The notes under the pieces are model-generated. The model made no database searches, was not told where the DNA came from, and saw only the letters and a program-made list of their open reading frames with translations. From Bagarius yarrelli (lineage: Eukaryota; Chordata; Actinopteri; Siluriformes; Sisoridae): a DNA stretch of 64,000 bases. Shown one piece after another: positions 10,925-22,001 of the stretch. The stretch lies in NCBI GenBank assembly GCA_005784505.1, contig VCAZ01000075.1, forward strand, positions 216,501 to 280,500, given 5' to 3'. A program made the translations under genes and the position numbers. Position 1 is the stretch's first letter; every line of letters begins with the position of its first letter.

Positions 10925-13900
10925 TCATGCCAGTCCAGCCCTCCTATTAAGCAACACGTTCTGGTCCTGAGGGGTCATAGGGTCGTAGCTGGCGAGTTCG
11001 AGAGAGAAGGTGGCATTGCCTGAGGTCAGAGTGCGCAGCGCAGTGGAATAACCCTGAAAATCCACACGGATAAAAATCAGTCCAGTACCTGGTTAGACAC
11101 CATGTTGAGAAGTTAAGACGTTAAAAGCACAGACCATCATCTCAGCGAGGGGGACTGTGGCCATGAGTACTTTGCTGTCATGGCGGCTCTGGATGTCCCG
11201 GACTGTCCCTCTGCGCTGAGCAAGATCACCGAGCACAGAACTCAGGTACTCCACATCCACAGTCACCTCTAACGACATCACAGGCTCCAAGACCCGCCCC
11301 CTGGCCTGCTTTAGACCCTATACACACAATTTTAATACTTCATATAATATATGATCTGTATTATGGTGGTGTGAACGTGTCTGGTGTATGTGGGGTACTT
11401 TAAGCATGCAGCGAGACACGCAGGCTGACACCATGGCCAGAGATGTACCAGGTTCCACACACACACTGTGAATCACCGTGTCAACCCCCTGCACAGGGTA
11501 ACCCAGCACAGGACCTGCACAACAGACACAATAGTTTTGGGATCTTAGTCTTTAACAACCGACATTAAATATGCAAGTACAGCCAACAAGCATTTTATTA
11601 ATAAACAGTTACGCTGTTACTTAAAATGTCCACGTGTAAACAGATGGATAGGATGTTACTTACCTTGTAGGTAGGCGCTCTGAACTCCACTGCCCACTGC
11701 AGCTTTAATCTCAGCAGACATTTGGGCTTCTGCTTCCTCATTGTAAGTCAGGTGACAGGACGAGGTTCCCGACTCCTCCCAGGGACTCACGGTCAGCTCC
11801 ACAGTCACAACATGCCTCTTTTCACCCAATGTGCGATCCAAAGTGTCTGAAACAAAACATTGTTAAACTTTCCAAGCAGTTTGACTTGCATTCCTACTAA
11901 TTATAATATGTAGCACCAAGGGGTTAAACATACGGCTGACATTAAGGTGTGTTTTTATTATTTTAAGACATGCCATCAAACCTGAAGATCACAATAAAAC
12001 TTTAGACTTTAACCTTTCTTACTGTAACAGGTTTGGCTTTTTCAAAACAAACAAAACCTACTAATAATTTGCTTTGCATTTATTATGGAAAAACTATCAT
12101 ATAACTTTGATTGGAACAAAAAATAACCCTATAGCACCTACAGTTTAAGTAAAAATAAAAAATAAATGACCAACCCAATAATAACCTAAATATTCACTCC
12201 TCGGTTATTAGATTTTAACATGTAAAACAACCTGAGACTTGGAAAAAAAAAAATCTGACACACAATCAATGCTTAACCTGCCTGTTGTGGTGACCGACCG
12301 GTCGATGGTCTCTCTGTAGGCGACCTGTAGGGGCCCCAGGTGCGTCTCGAGGTTGTACTCTCTCCTAATGCGATCGTGCAGAATCTCGATGTGAAGTTCT
12401 CCCATGCCACAAAGAACAGTCTAAAAAACGTGATTTATAATTGGTAGTAAGAATACCGATAGCGGATGATATAAGCCAGGGGTCCCCAAACTACAGCCCC
12501 AACATCTGGACCAGCCCTTTGAAAAAAGCAAGAGCAATCTATGTTTTACTGTTATCAAGGCCGCATTTAATAATAAAGGTTGCCTTTTCAATTAAAATCC
12601 CCTTTAATGGCACCGAAACCAACATGAGCAGTTGCGCTCCGACAACACAGGTTCGAACTTTTACCAAAAGTGGACAAGGGATTATTTTGTTTATTTCATT
12701 TTTATGTATAAATCTCTTTAAAAAAAAAGACTATACAATCTAAACAAAATGAACTAATAACATTGGGGGGCAAATACATGCATTTAAAATCATGATCAAA
12801 TCTCCACAATAAAACCGACCCTAACGAAAAGAACAATTATGTAGCTCCGACAGAAAACCATTTTGGAAGCCCTGAGATATATATGAAAACTCTGATGTAT
12901 CTACACCAGCGCCATTCATTATGAAATAATAAAGACAGTAGAATAATGTTAGGTACCTGTCCAGAATCTGGGTCTGTCCTGACTTTCAGACTGGGGTCTT
13001 CCCTCTGGAGGCAGTTCAGAGCATGTTCAAGATCTGCAGTGGGAAATATTTATATTCTGGACTGAAACAGTGCATCCACTTTGTATACGTTTTTAAAATA
13101 AACTGTGTAAAGTTGTTTGAGTGGTGAGATTTTCTAGGGAGAAGATATTGATCCACCTGCTTGTTTGGCCATGGAAGGAGGCTCTATAGTGCAGAAGAAG
13201 ACGGGCTCCGGCACCTCAACCCCGGCCAGTAGTAGACTGTTGTGCATCTTTCGGCTAGTCGCTTTCTGCTCCTTTAACATGTTGTGTGCACGACGTGCTG
13301 CTGCCGCTGCTGAGGCTTTGGAGGAGACGATGGTGTCACCCGTCACCGTCTGAAAGAGCATAAATGTTTAATTCATTAATCTATTTTAAAGGAGCACGAA
13401 TAGGGTGGCCCAGTAGTGCACAATGGAAACAAGCCACAACGTAAAAACAAGTCACAACGTAACAAACAATGTAACAGGATCAAGCAGAAACACAATGGAA
13501 TTAGACCACAATGTAATGGCATCAGACAAAAACACAAACAAAAACCAGCCACAAACAGAATCAAGTTGAAACACAGAATGGAAACAAGCCACAACATCTT
13601 GATTCCATTGTGTTGTGAACTTATGTTTGCTTTTAAAATGTTGTTGCGTTGTGCTGCTGGGCCACCGAAAGTGACAGATGCAATAAAGAAACAGTTTGAA
13701 AAAACCAAATGCAAGAGAAAACAAATGTAAAAGTAGGACGCACCTTTTTCCCCCTTGTAGATTAACAGGCATATATGTGATGGAATTAAACCTATAAGTG
13801 TGTACCTGTTTGAGACCCACGGTGAGGGCGATGTTCCCTGCAGACAGTGAGGGGATTTCAACATGCTGATCGGCAAACGGCAGCAGGAGACGACTCATTC

Positions 13901-16900
13901 TCTCTCTGCGGTGAAATAAAATCATAACGTTTCCAAAATCTGTTTGCTTTATATGTTATACATGTAATCACTTATGAAAAAAGCTTTGTCCGCTCCCAGA
14001 CTACACCTGTAACCATGGTAACCAGTCATTTTACAGCTGTCAAGTTCATACCATTAAAATCTTTTAGGTGGCCCAGATGTGCTTTATGAAACAGATGTGT
14101 AAATCGGTGCTCTGTATATTTGGGAAAGACCTACATTCCGTCGCGGTTTATGTTGTAGACGGCTGACTGCGGTTTCATCGAGCCCGAGTAGATCCTTAAG
14201 AAAACGACAGGACCTCTCTGCTTGTCGTGGACCACCTTAAACGCCAGAGCACACAAGTCGTCCTTATACAGACGCCTAAACACACCAAAGCAAAACAGTC
14301 AACTAATCTAAGCAGATTAAAGTAAGATCAAAGTCGCTTTGGATAAGGGCACCTGCCAAACGCCAGAAATGTTAAATGTAAGCCGGTTATGTGGAGGAGT
14401 ACAGATAAACTCACACCAGGTCATGGTTTCTTTCGTCAGGTGCAGGCAGGTACGCGGTGATGGCGTCGAGGAGAGGCTGAACTCCTTTATTCTTTAGCGA
14501 ACTTCCACACAGGACCGGTACTCCTTTACGAGACAGTGTCAATCTCCTCACCGCCTCCTGCAACTGCAGTGAAATTTACATTTGCTCTGTTAACCCTACA
14601 CCCCCTCATGACCCCTGTTAGTAATGCAGGAGTGTAAAAAGCAAATAGTACCATTACTGCTAGCTAAAACTTTAAAATGTTAACGAATGTAATCAGTAAA
14701 TTTGAGGGTTTGAGAGTTTATTATCAGTAATTAAAGAATAAAGAGCAGCCCATTATATCAGTCAGATTCAGAGATGAAGCCCACAATATTAATGGTGTCC
14801 ACTAGAGGGAGACAAAACATTTAAAAGCCCTGACTTGCAGCACGTTCACCTGAGCAGGAATTAGAATTTGGAACAAGGCAATTAAAGTTTATCCATAAAT
14901 TACAAGCCCTCAAAATGTTTATGGACCTACACACACGCAAAGTCATATAATTTAGTATCACAGTACATTTTATAATACACAGTAATAAAACAACTAAATC
15001 ATTTCAATCAGTTATATTATGATTTGCTATATATATAAAATTTAATTTATTGTCAACATGTTAAGTAGCTTTCGTTTCTGGGTCTTTTCTGTCCCCCCTA
15101 CTGAGCAGCCGCCCTTGGCCATGACTATATTTGATTTGGGGGGAAAAAAAAAAATAAATAAATAAAAGGTTGTTGCATTTTAGTCACAACTATATTATAC
15201 ACACACACACACACTTACTTTTACAGCAGGCACCGAATCGAAATTGTCACCATATTCCCCGAGGAGCAGTTCAGCAAATTCGTCATCCAAATCTGCAACC
15301 TGCATAACGTACGAGGGTAAAATAATATCATTATACATGCATAATGTTCATGTTATGCATGTATAATAGATATAGATGTGTTTTATGGTTTTTTTCTGTA
15401 CCTGTTCGATAAGGTTTGCTCTGGCTTGATTACATTTCTCCAGGAATTCCGGGTCATCGCTGGGCTGGATGGCGCTCGTCTCAAACGCACGCCCGTCCCC
15501 AGCCCCGGAGTTTCCCCGCCATGTGATTCGCTGCTTGGTGATCAAGTCCACCAATCCGACAAATCCTTTACCGGAGCCGATGGGAATCTGACGGGATATA
15601 ATAATTACAGAAATATAAGCGGTTTTAAAAGCGAATAAAGGGCAGAGCGTGTTAGTGAAGAGGATTACCTGAAGGGGTAAAGGGTTGACTTTCAGTCTGG
15701 TCTTGATGCTTTCTACAGAGTAACTCATGCTGGGGGAAAGAATTCAACGGCGTTACAGAGTCAAATAAAACCTACAGCTAGCTTCTGTTGAGATGTTTTC
15801 ACTCTCTAATGAGACAAACTAACCGTCTGCTTAGGGCCACCAGGGGGCTCCCAAGAGTACAGAAAATTGCATTTTTTTTGATAAGTGGAAAAAGATAATT
15901 ACGCAAACATTTATGTTTAAATTACTAATGGAGACATAACGGCAATGAGCGTCTTGTCTTTAAAACCCAGCCCCTGCCACTGTACTCTACTTCTCACATG
16001 TTCTATTCTGTTATTTTATTATTGCATTCTCTTAATTGTATGTTTTAGCCGCAGGTGTGTGTGTTACCTGGCTCCAGGTTTATCCATCTTGTTTAGAAAG
16101 CAAATGCAGGGTATGTTGTGTTTCTCTGCCTGTCGCCACACCGTCATGGTTTGTGCCTGACAGTCAAAAAAACCACACATACAAACATGTGATCCAAATT
16201 CAGTAGCTGCAAATCTTGTTTCTGCTGTAATAAAGGTGATTTTAACCCAAACTGTAATGTTTTTGGAGTTATATTAGTTTAAAAGCTTCCAGTTTGTAAT
16301 TTCCAGGTTCACAGACCAAAATGATTAGTCGACGTTATCGTCAGTAAAAAAATTGCCAAAAAACCCCCAACAACAACAACAAAAAAATAAAACTTTTGTT
16401 GTCGAATTGTCGTTTCATCTCAAATGGCCTAATCTAAGACCTGCAATAGCGCGGGTAAACCAGTGTGGCACTGTAGTGCAAAACGGTCATTCCGAGCTCC
16501 ATAGAAGATGACATGGATAAAACAATATGAATAACCACATAAATAAATAAGTTAATAAATAAACACGACATATAAATCAAAATAAAAAACATTAAAATAT
16601 ATTTTTTTTTTCTCTCTCTCTCTCAGGTGCACCACAAAGTTCCACTTGTGCTCCAAAAGACTCACCTCCACTCCTGCTGCAGCATCAAACACCGCCACCG
16701 CTCCGTCCAGCACCCGCAGAGCTCGCTCCACCTCCAGAGTAAAATCCACATGTCCTGAAACAAAACCCGCCTGTTAAATCAACTATGCATGTGTACGTGT
16801 GTGTGTATTTTATATATGTATGTGTGTGTGTGTGTGTGTGTGTATATACAAACCTGGCGTGTCTATGAGGTTAATCCTGTGCTGGTTCCAGTCGAAGGTG

Positions 16901-19348
16901 ACAGCAGCTGATTGGATGGTGATTCCACGCTCTCTTTCCTGAGCCATATAATCAGTCACCGTGTCTCCGTCGTCCACGTCTGTACAACACAACACACACC
17001 ACTAAAACGGTAAACCTTCATTTACAGGTCGGGATTTTCGCCTAAACATCTGTAGACGTATTAATAAACTCAAAACTCTTAGTTTTATTTATTCTTACTC
17101 CAGAATAAAAAACTACTATGTAATAATATTTGTAGAATATAGTGTAACACAGGCTATTTTATCTGCTCAGTGGACACGGTTTCCAGACCGCATTCACCGG
17201 TTCTATCAGCTTAAAACCAACAAATTTATGTACTCCAGTGTTGCCAGATTGGATTGAATAACTCCAGCAATACTACAGCATAGAATATTTTAATTTTGGC
17301 ATGAAGATCTGATGGGACAGGACACCCGGAACTTTAACTGTAGTATTATTATAATAATATCATAGAAATTTCATTGTAAACCCCATTTCAATTGCAAAAA
17401 TAAATTAAATCCACGTTTTAGTTTTTAAACATCCGCCATTTGTATCAAGAAGTAGACCAAATTTGATCGATCCGCACAGTCTGACGTGATCAAAAGAAAT
17501 TAGGAGGAAATCCGTCCAATCAGGCAACGCTTCAATGCCCACAGGGGGAACAATTACACTGGTAGCAGACGATTACACTTATCAACCACCATAAGCAAAA
17601 ACCCCTCCAGGACCTTTTTTGGACACCCCTGCCTTAAGGTTTCGAACTCACCTCCGAGAGCACGTGTGTATCCAGAATAATAGAGCATCCTCTCAGTGGT
17701 GGTGGTCTTCCCAGCGTCTATGTGGGCCATGATGCCGATGTTACGGATTCTGGACGTTGACAAACAAGTACAATTCATTTACACAGTCACTTAGGCTGAT
17801 AGAAAAAGAATTATTAACATTTCTATTCCCTCTGAGCAGTTAAGGGTTAAGGGCCTTGCTCAGGAACCCAACAGTGGCAGCTCAGTGATGCTGATCAGCA
17901 GTTCACCTTAAACCCACCAAGCCACTACTTAAATTATGTCTAAAAAGACAAACACACACCACTCCATGTTCTCTAATAGCAACAATAATCATAAAGTTAA
18001 TGATCATCAATTGATTCCTGGCACGATGAAGCTCTTACTTCGAGATGTCCGGGTTGACCACGGCTCGAGGCGACTTCACAGCATCTGCAAAAGGGTGTGA
18101 ATAGAAAAACACATCAGTTACGGTTAGGACCCAGATATTCAGTAATGGACAAAGACTAACAGTATACGCTGTTAAGACTTTTACTCAAGCAGCAACTGAG
18201 TGGACGTATAACAAACGTGTCTACAGCTTTAAACGTATTTACTGCTTTCAATAATGTTATTTAACAACAGAACACCTAATTCAGGGTATCACCAAAATGC
18301 AACATGACGTTGCACAAGTAAGACCCTTAACTACTCAGCTGGATATACGAGATAAACGCAAGTCACTTTGCATACAGGCGTCTGCTAAATGACAGGAACG
18401 CAAATGTAATATTTAACTAGGTGAAGATGTTAATTGGCTGTTGCTATAGTAATGTTCAGGGGGGGGGCGAGTTGTTTAGCACAGTACATAATGTGACATC
18501 ATTATTTGCCTTATTTGATGGTTGGAAAAGCTGTAGCTCAGTGGTTTTGCTATTGGCCTGCTGATCGGAAGATCTGGGTGCAGGCTGCAGACGCTGGGCC
18601 CCTAAGCAAGGCCCTTAACCCCTAACTGAGATGAATGCAAGTCGCTCTGGATAAGGGCGTGTGCCAACTGCTGGAAATGTAAAGGCCAAAAATCACACAG
18701 TGACACACAGTTAACATAAGAGTTTAAAGTGTGTAAAGGTGGCCTAAATGTTCTAATGGAAGAACATACCAGAAAACGGCGTTTGATAGGTGGTGCCTCA
18801 TGGTAGGTATTCGTCTCATAGATGTTAAAAGTGGATGAGACCATAAAGAGCAGAAAAGCACTCAGACCATATTCTAAAATAAACAATTAATATAAATAAA
18901 TGTTCTTTTATAGCGTGAGGTGAGGCGGCCATCTTTTATAGCGCTACACTCACTCACACCTGTTTTCTCGTCGCGCATGCGCACTCAGTCTAGACAACGT
19001 CTAGACAAAAAAAAGATTTAAAAAAAATATATACATAAAACAAACGCGTGTTTTTTCGTGTTTAATGCAGCAATAACCCATTTCAACGTGTCCTGACCAA
19101 TTAAAACGAAGCATTTTAAAAGCAATGACGTAACATCACCTTGAAGGAAACTGTAGGTTCTTGTCGATGGTCCGGTCCGTGCTGGAGGTGTTGAACACCA
19201 CGAGTGTCTCACACACTAGAAATAGACACTTTGGTTAATACATAGTTAATAATAAAAACCACAGCAATAATAATAATGATAATAAAAGAATAAATATAAT
19301 GGAAGTAAATACCTTACGGAAGAGGATGAACCTCACTCCAAGCAGCAT
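10925..19348 (-). CDS. gfm2: gfm2, mitochondrial ribosome-releasing factor 2 (EF-G2mt), complete
   Basis: Mitochondrial translational GTPase that, with the mitochondrial recycling factor, splits ribosomes after termination. Exons in transcript order: 19313-19348 (ATG), 19140-19215, 18039-18084, 17652-17749, 16854-16979, 16666-16754, 16068-16156, 15669-15729, 15402-15587, 15219-15299, 14415-14563, 14135-14275, 13806-13905, 13157-13349, 12957-13033, 12282-12420, 11664-11846, 11399-11514, 11135-11317, 10925-11053 (TGA). They sum to 2298 bases, 765 aa (human 779 aa). G1 is AHIDAGKT (exon 4), G2 lies in ERGITIQ (exon 5), G3 is DTPGH across exons 5/6, G4 is NKMD (exon 7). Then come domain II, LPFADQHVEIPS, the GMGELHIEI domain III motif (exon 16), and an EF-G domain IV/V tail with AQRRG and VPLAEMMGYS. 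The N-terminus MLLGVRFILFRK is basic and hydrophobic, as for a mitochondrial presequence. GFM1 is ruled out by the GFM2-like C-terminus. One junction uses a GC donor. Confidence 0.96.
12280..12283 (-). other. gfm2: GC-AG splice donor of gfm2 exon 16
   Basis: The exon ends CAG and the intron begins GCAGGT on the - strand. Only this border gives the one leftover base needed to join exon 17 (Asp-Thr-Leu-Asp-Arg, as in human GFM2). The next GT, four bases on, shifts the frame. Confidence 0.8.
13380..13735 (+). repeat. A/C-rich internally repetitive region
   Basis: Recurring 'cacaatggaa', 'caagccacaac' and 'gtaacaaacaatgtaac' words between gfm2 exons 13 and 14. Open frames here are by-products of the bias. 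Confidence 0.7.
14330..14385 (+). repeat. SINE 3' tail fragment
   Basis: 'gtcgctttggataagggcac' followed by 'ctgccaaacgccagaaatg', the tail alone. Confidence 0.6.
17830..17930 (-). repeat. SINE fragment
   Basis: Reverse-oriented 'gggttaagggccttgctcag' and B-box region, in the gfm2 intron between exons 3 and 4. Confidence 0.7.
18525..18690 (+). repeat. nearly full-length tRNA-derived SINE
   Basis: Runs from 'gctgtagctcagtggttttg' through 'gcaaggcccttaacccctaa' to the tail 'aagtcgctctggataagggc'. Lies in a gfm2 intron. Confidence 0.8.
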
Positions 19349-20588
19349 TGTTGAATGTGATATAATTACAATATTACTTCCATTTTTCCTAGTAACAAAA
19401 CAACTCTAACAACTCGGCAGGGAATTTTTCTTTAACCTTTCTTTCCATTTATTCAGAATGTCACAGGTGACTTTCACGCTCATCGCTATTTCTTAACTCA
19501 CGCATGACATTCTGTTAGCTTTATTAGCACACGTGAGGGTGCGTCAGCTAAATAAGACCGCCGGAAACAAAGACAAGCGGGAAAGCATCCTATGTATTTT
19601 TCTCTCAAGCTACAAGATTAATCTTTCACCGTAAACTATAAATACAAGGCGGTGAAAAAACAAAGTAAGGCAGCATATTAAGGGTTTGCATGATTATTTA
19701 TAGAAAAAAATAAAATAATTTGTCATAATAAACGCCAAAAAAAGCAATGCATTCCCCAAACATACCTGCAGGGGGCAGCACGTTACTGCTAATAATGCAC
19801 TGTAGAGGGGGAAAAGAGCTAAATTACGGGTTAGTATGAATAAAAATAAAAAAAAACCCAGAAAACAATTGTTAGAATTGTGTAATTTGCGGTCCAGGCA
19901 AACAAGCGAAGTAACACTGCTTTAAAACAAAGATATAGTAGGAATCCTACCTACACACAAATAACAGAAAACACACACTTTTATAATATAGATAATGACT
20001 GCTTTCAGTTTGCACTGCCGACACGTTCTGGGTCACTGAGATCTGTGAAGCAATTAAGGAGGAAAAACTCCAAACTTTGTAAACAGAACAAAGGCACCCG
20101 ACAGCAGATCCTCTTTACAGAATTGCGACACGGATGTTGAAAGTAGAAGTTCGGAATTAAAAGCAGAAGTGCAAAAACTCCACCATCGGAAGTTAAACGA
20201 CTTCTGCATCAGGACACCACCAGACTCAATCAAGCGACTTGCACAAGCAGATTTATTCCCTTTGCAGTTAAAAAACAAACAAAGACGTCAACTACAGTAT
20301 AAAAATGCCTGCATTCAATATTATGCTAAAAGACACAAATCCAGAGCCTTTACAGGGCCCTAAGCAGAAGTTCATCAGGGGGCCCCTCAGTGACACCAAT
20401 CTAATCATCATCAATCCTTCATTATTCACACATTTGGATCTAACAAACCCATTATTAGTTTATTTGTTGTAGTTCTGTTGCCTAAATCATGCCAATGTTT
20501 TTACCTTTCAATGCTTACCGCCAACATATTTTTTTTTCTTTTGATATATTGCATTTTTGTATAATTACCATTACTTATTGGCAATATA

Positions 20589-20637
<49 letters not shown>

Positions 20638-22001
20638 TATATATATTATATATATATCGATGTACTCTTGGGGGCCCCCTGGTGGCCACATGGGCCTTAA
20701 GCAGCAGCGTAGTTTACTTATGCCCTTGGCCGCTCTGCACAAACTAAAAATAGTAATCATTACTTTTACTAATTACTAATTATAATAAAACCCTAAACAG
20801 ACAGAATAAAATTACAGAGCACCTGCTAAGTCATATTTTTAGATGCACAAATCATCTGCAGCGTGGAAAAATGATAAAATAGTAAAAAAAAAATAAAAAT
20901 AATAAAAAAAATCAACTAAAAGATAGGCAAAAAAAAATAAAAACAATTTATTAATAAATGTAGCTTTTTTTTTTATTACAAGCGATACTAAGTGTTACTG
21001 ATCGATATTAAATAAATAGAAATGGACATGTTGACGAAAGTCCCAGTCGTTGAGTTGAGCAGAAGTTGCATGTGGAAATGCAGGAAAGCGTGTAAATTGG
21101 CTACATCTGAGGAGTGTGAGGCACTTGGAAAGCCTGATTTACCTTAAGCAGAAGGTGACCCTGTTCAAATGCATGTTTTAAATATAAAAACAGTTCGCAT
21201 AGGTGTGAAAAACTATATGTTCTATCACTAAAAATACTAGTCACATTTTAAGACAAAGACATCACATACATACATACAAACAAGCGGATAAACAATAAAA
21301 TAGAGGCTTTGAGTTTTGGTATTTATAAATCCTCCTGCTTTGCTTTCTTGGTCCTTTTCTGTAATGGAATTCAATTTAAAGACCATACAAAACATAAAAA
21401 AAAAACAGATAAGGGTTTATACACCCCATGTCCGCTTCAATAAAACACCTCACTGTTCAGATCGGATTAGGAATGGTCCTGATATTAAACACATCTCAGC
21501 TGACGGTCTGGGAATCTCACAGGAATCTGAGACGCACAGAAACTGGATAGTTTAACATTAGGAAGAAAATTCCCTGTCCTGTGTGGACGGGTTTGTAATT
21601 ACTGTAGCAAAGAACTCTTACTCATGTTGTATCCTGCTTTTAAACGGTCTACAGAAATTATTGGCACTACCTTAAAAACCTACTTTACTTAACATTACAG
21701 CTTAAAAAAAATAAAATTATCTTATCCACCACACACACAGCACATAATACACCCTTATATGTTACACACCGCACACAGACTTCATCGAACGACTCCATTA
21801 AAAGGAATAAGTACACTTCAATAAGACCTATTTTCATATAAATATATACATTTCTTCACTTATATAAAAACTAATCTGCGGCTTTGACCTCTTCACAGCA
21901 AAATTTATAACGTTATCGATTCCCCCCCACCCCCAAATGTGTGCTCAAACCCGCTGGGTCTGAAATGGGTGATAATGGCGGTCTTTGGCTTCCACGATAC
22001 T
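19349..22001. other. gfm2-aif1l intergenic region and presumed aif1l 3' UTR
   Basis: No coding exon was found. The stretch next to the gfm2 start (19349-19560) presumably holds its promoter; no TATA box was recognised. A dispersed GGGGCCCC-rich repeat lies at 20356-20745, split by (TA)n. - strand AATAAA hexamers at 20947-20952 and 20972-20977 are candidate 3' ends for aif1l, about 1 kb past its stop. The human gfm2 neighbour NSA2 is absent. Confidence 0.6.
20356..20745. repeat. dispersed GGGGCCCC repeat interrupted by (TA)n
   Basis: Two short segments with 'ggggccc' and 'gccctaagcag/gccttaagcagcag' motifs flank an uninterrupted (TA)n at about 20594-20658. A related piece recurs at 23680-23760 inside aif1l. 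It looks like a degraded mobile element of fish; the family was not identified. Confidence 0.5.

Noticed and set aside
12277..12281. GT donor four bases after the gfm2 exon 16 border
   Set aside because: It leaves two bases instead of one and puts exon 17 out of frame; the GC donor restores the expected protein.
13376..13925. Long - strand open frames of up to 166 codons between gfm2 exons
   Set aside because: They run through an A/C-biased repeat. Only 13806-13905 is a real gfm2 exon; the rest has no family signature.
19140..19215. Alternative reading frame of gfm2 exon 2 (Cys-Glu-Thr-Leu-Val)
   Set aside because: It cannot join exon 3 in frame, whereas the chosen frame joins both exon 1 and exon 3.
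20489..20779. Open frames over the (TA)n tract
   Set aside because: Ile-Tyr repeats caused by the microsatellite.
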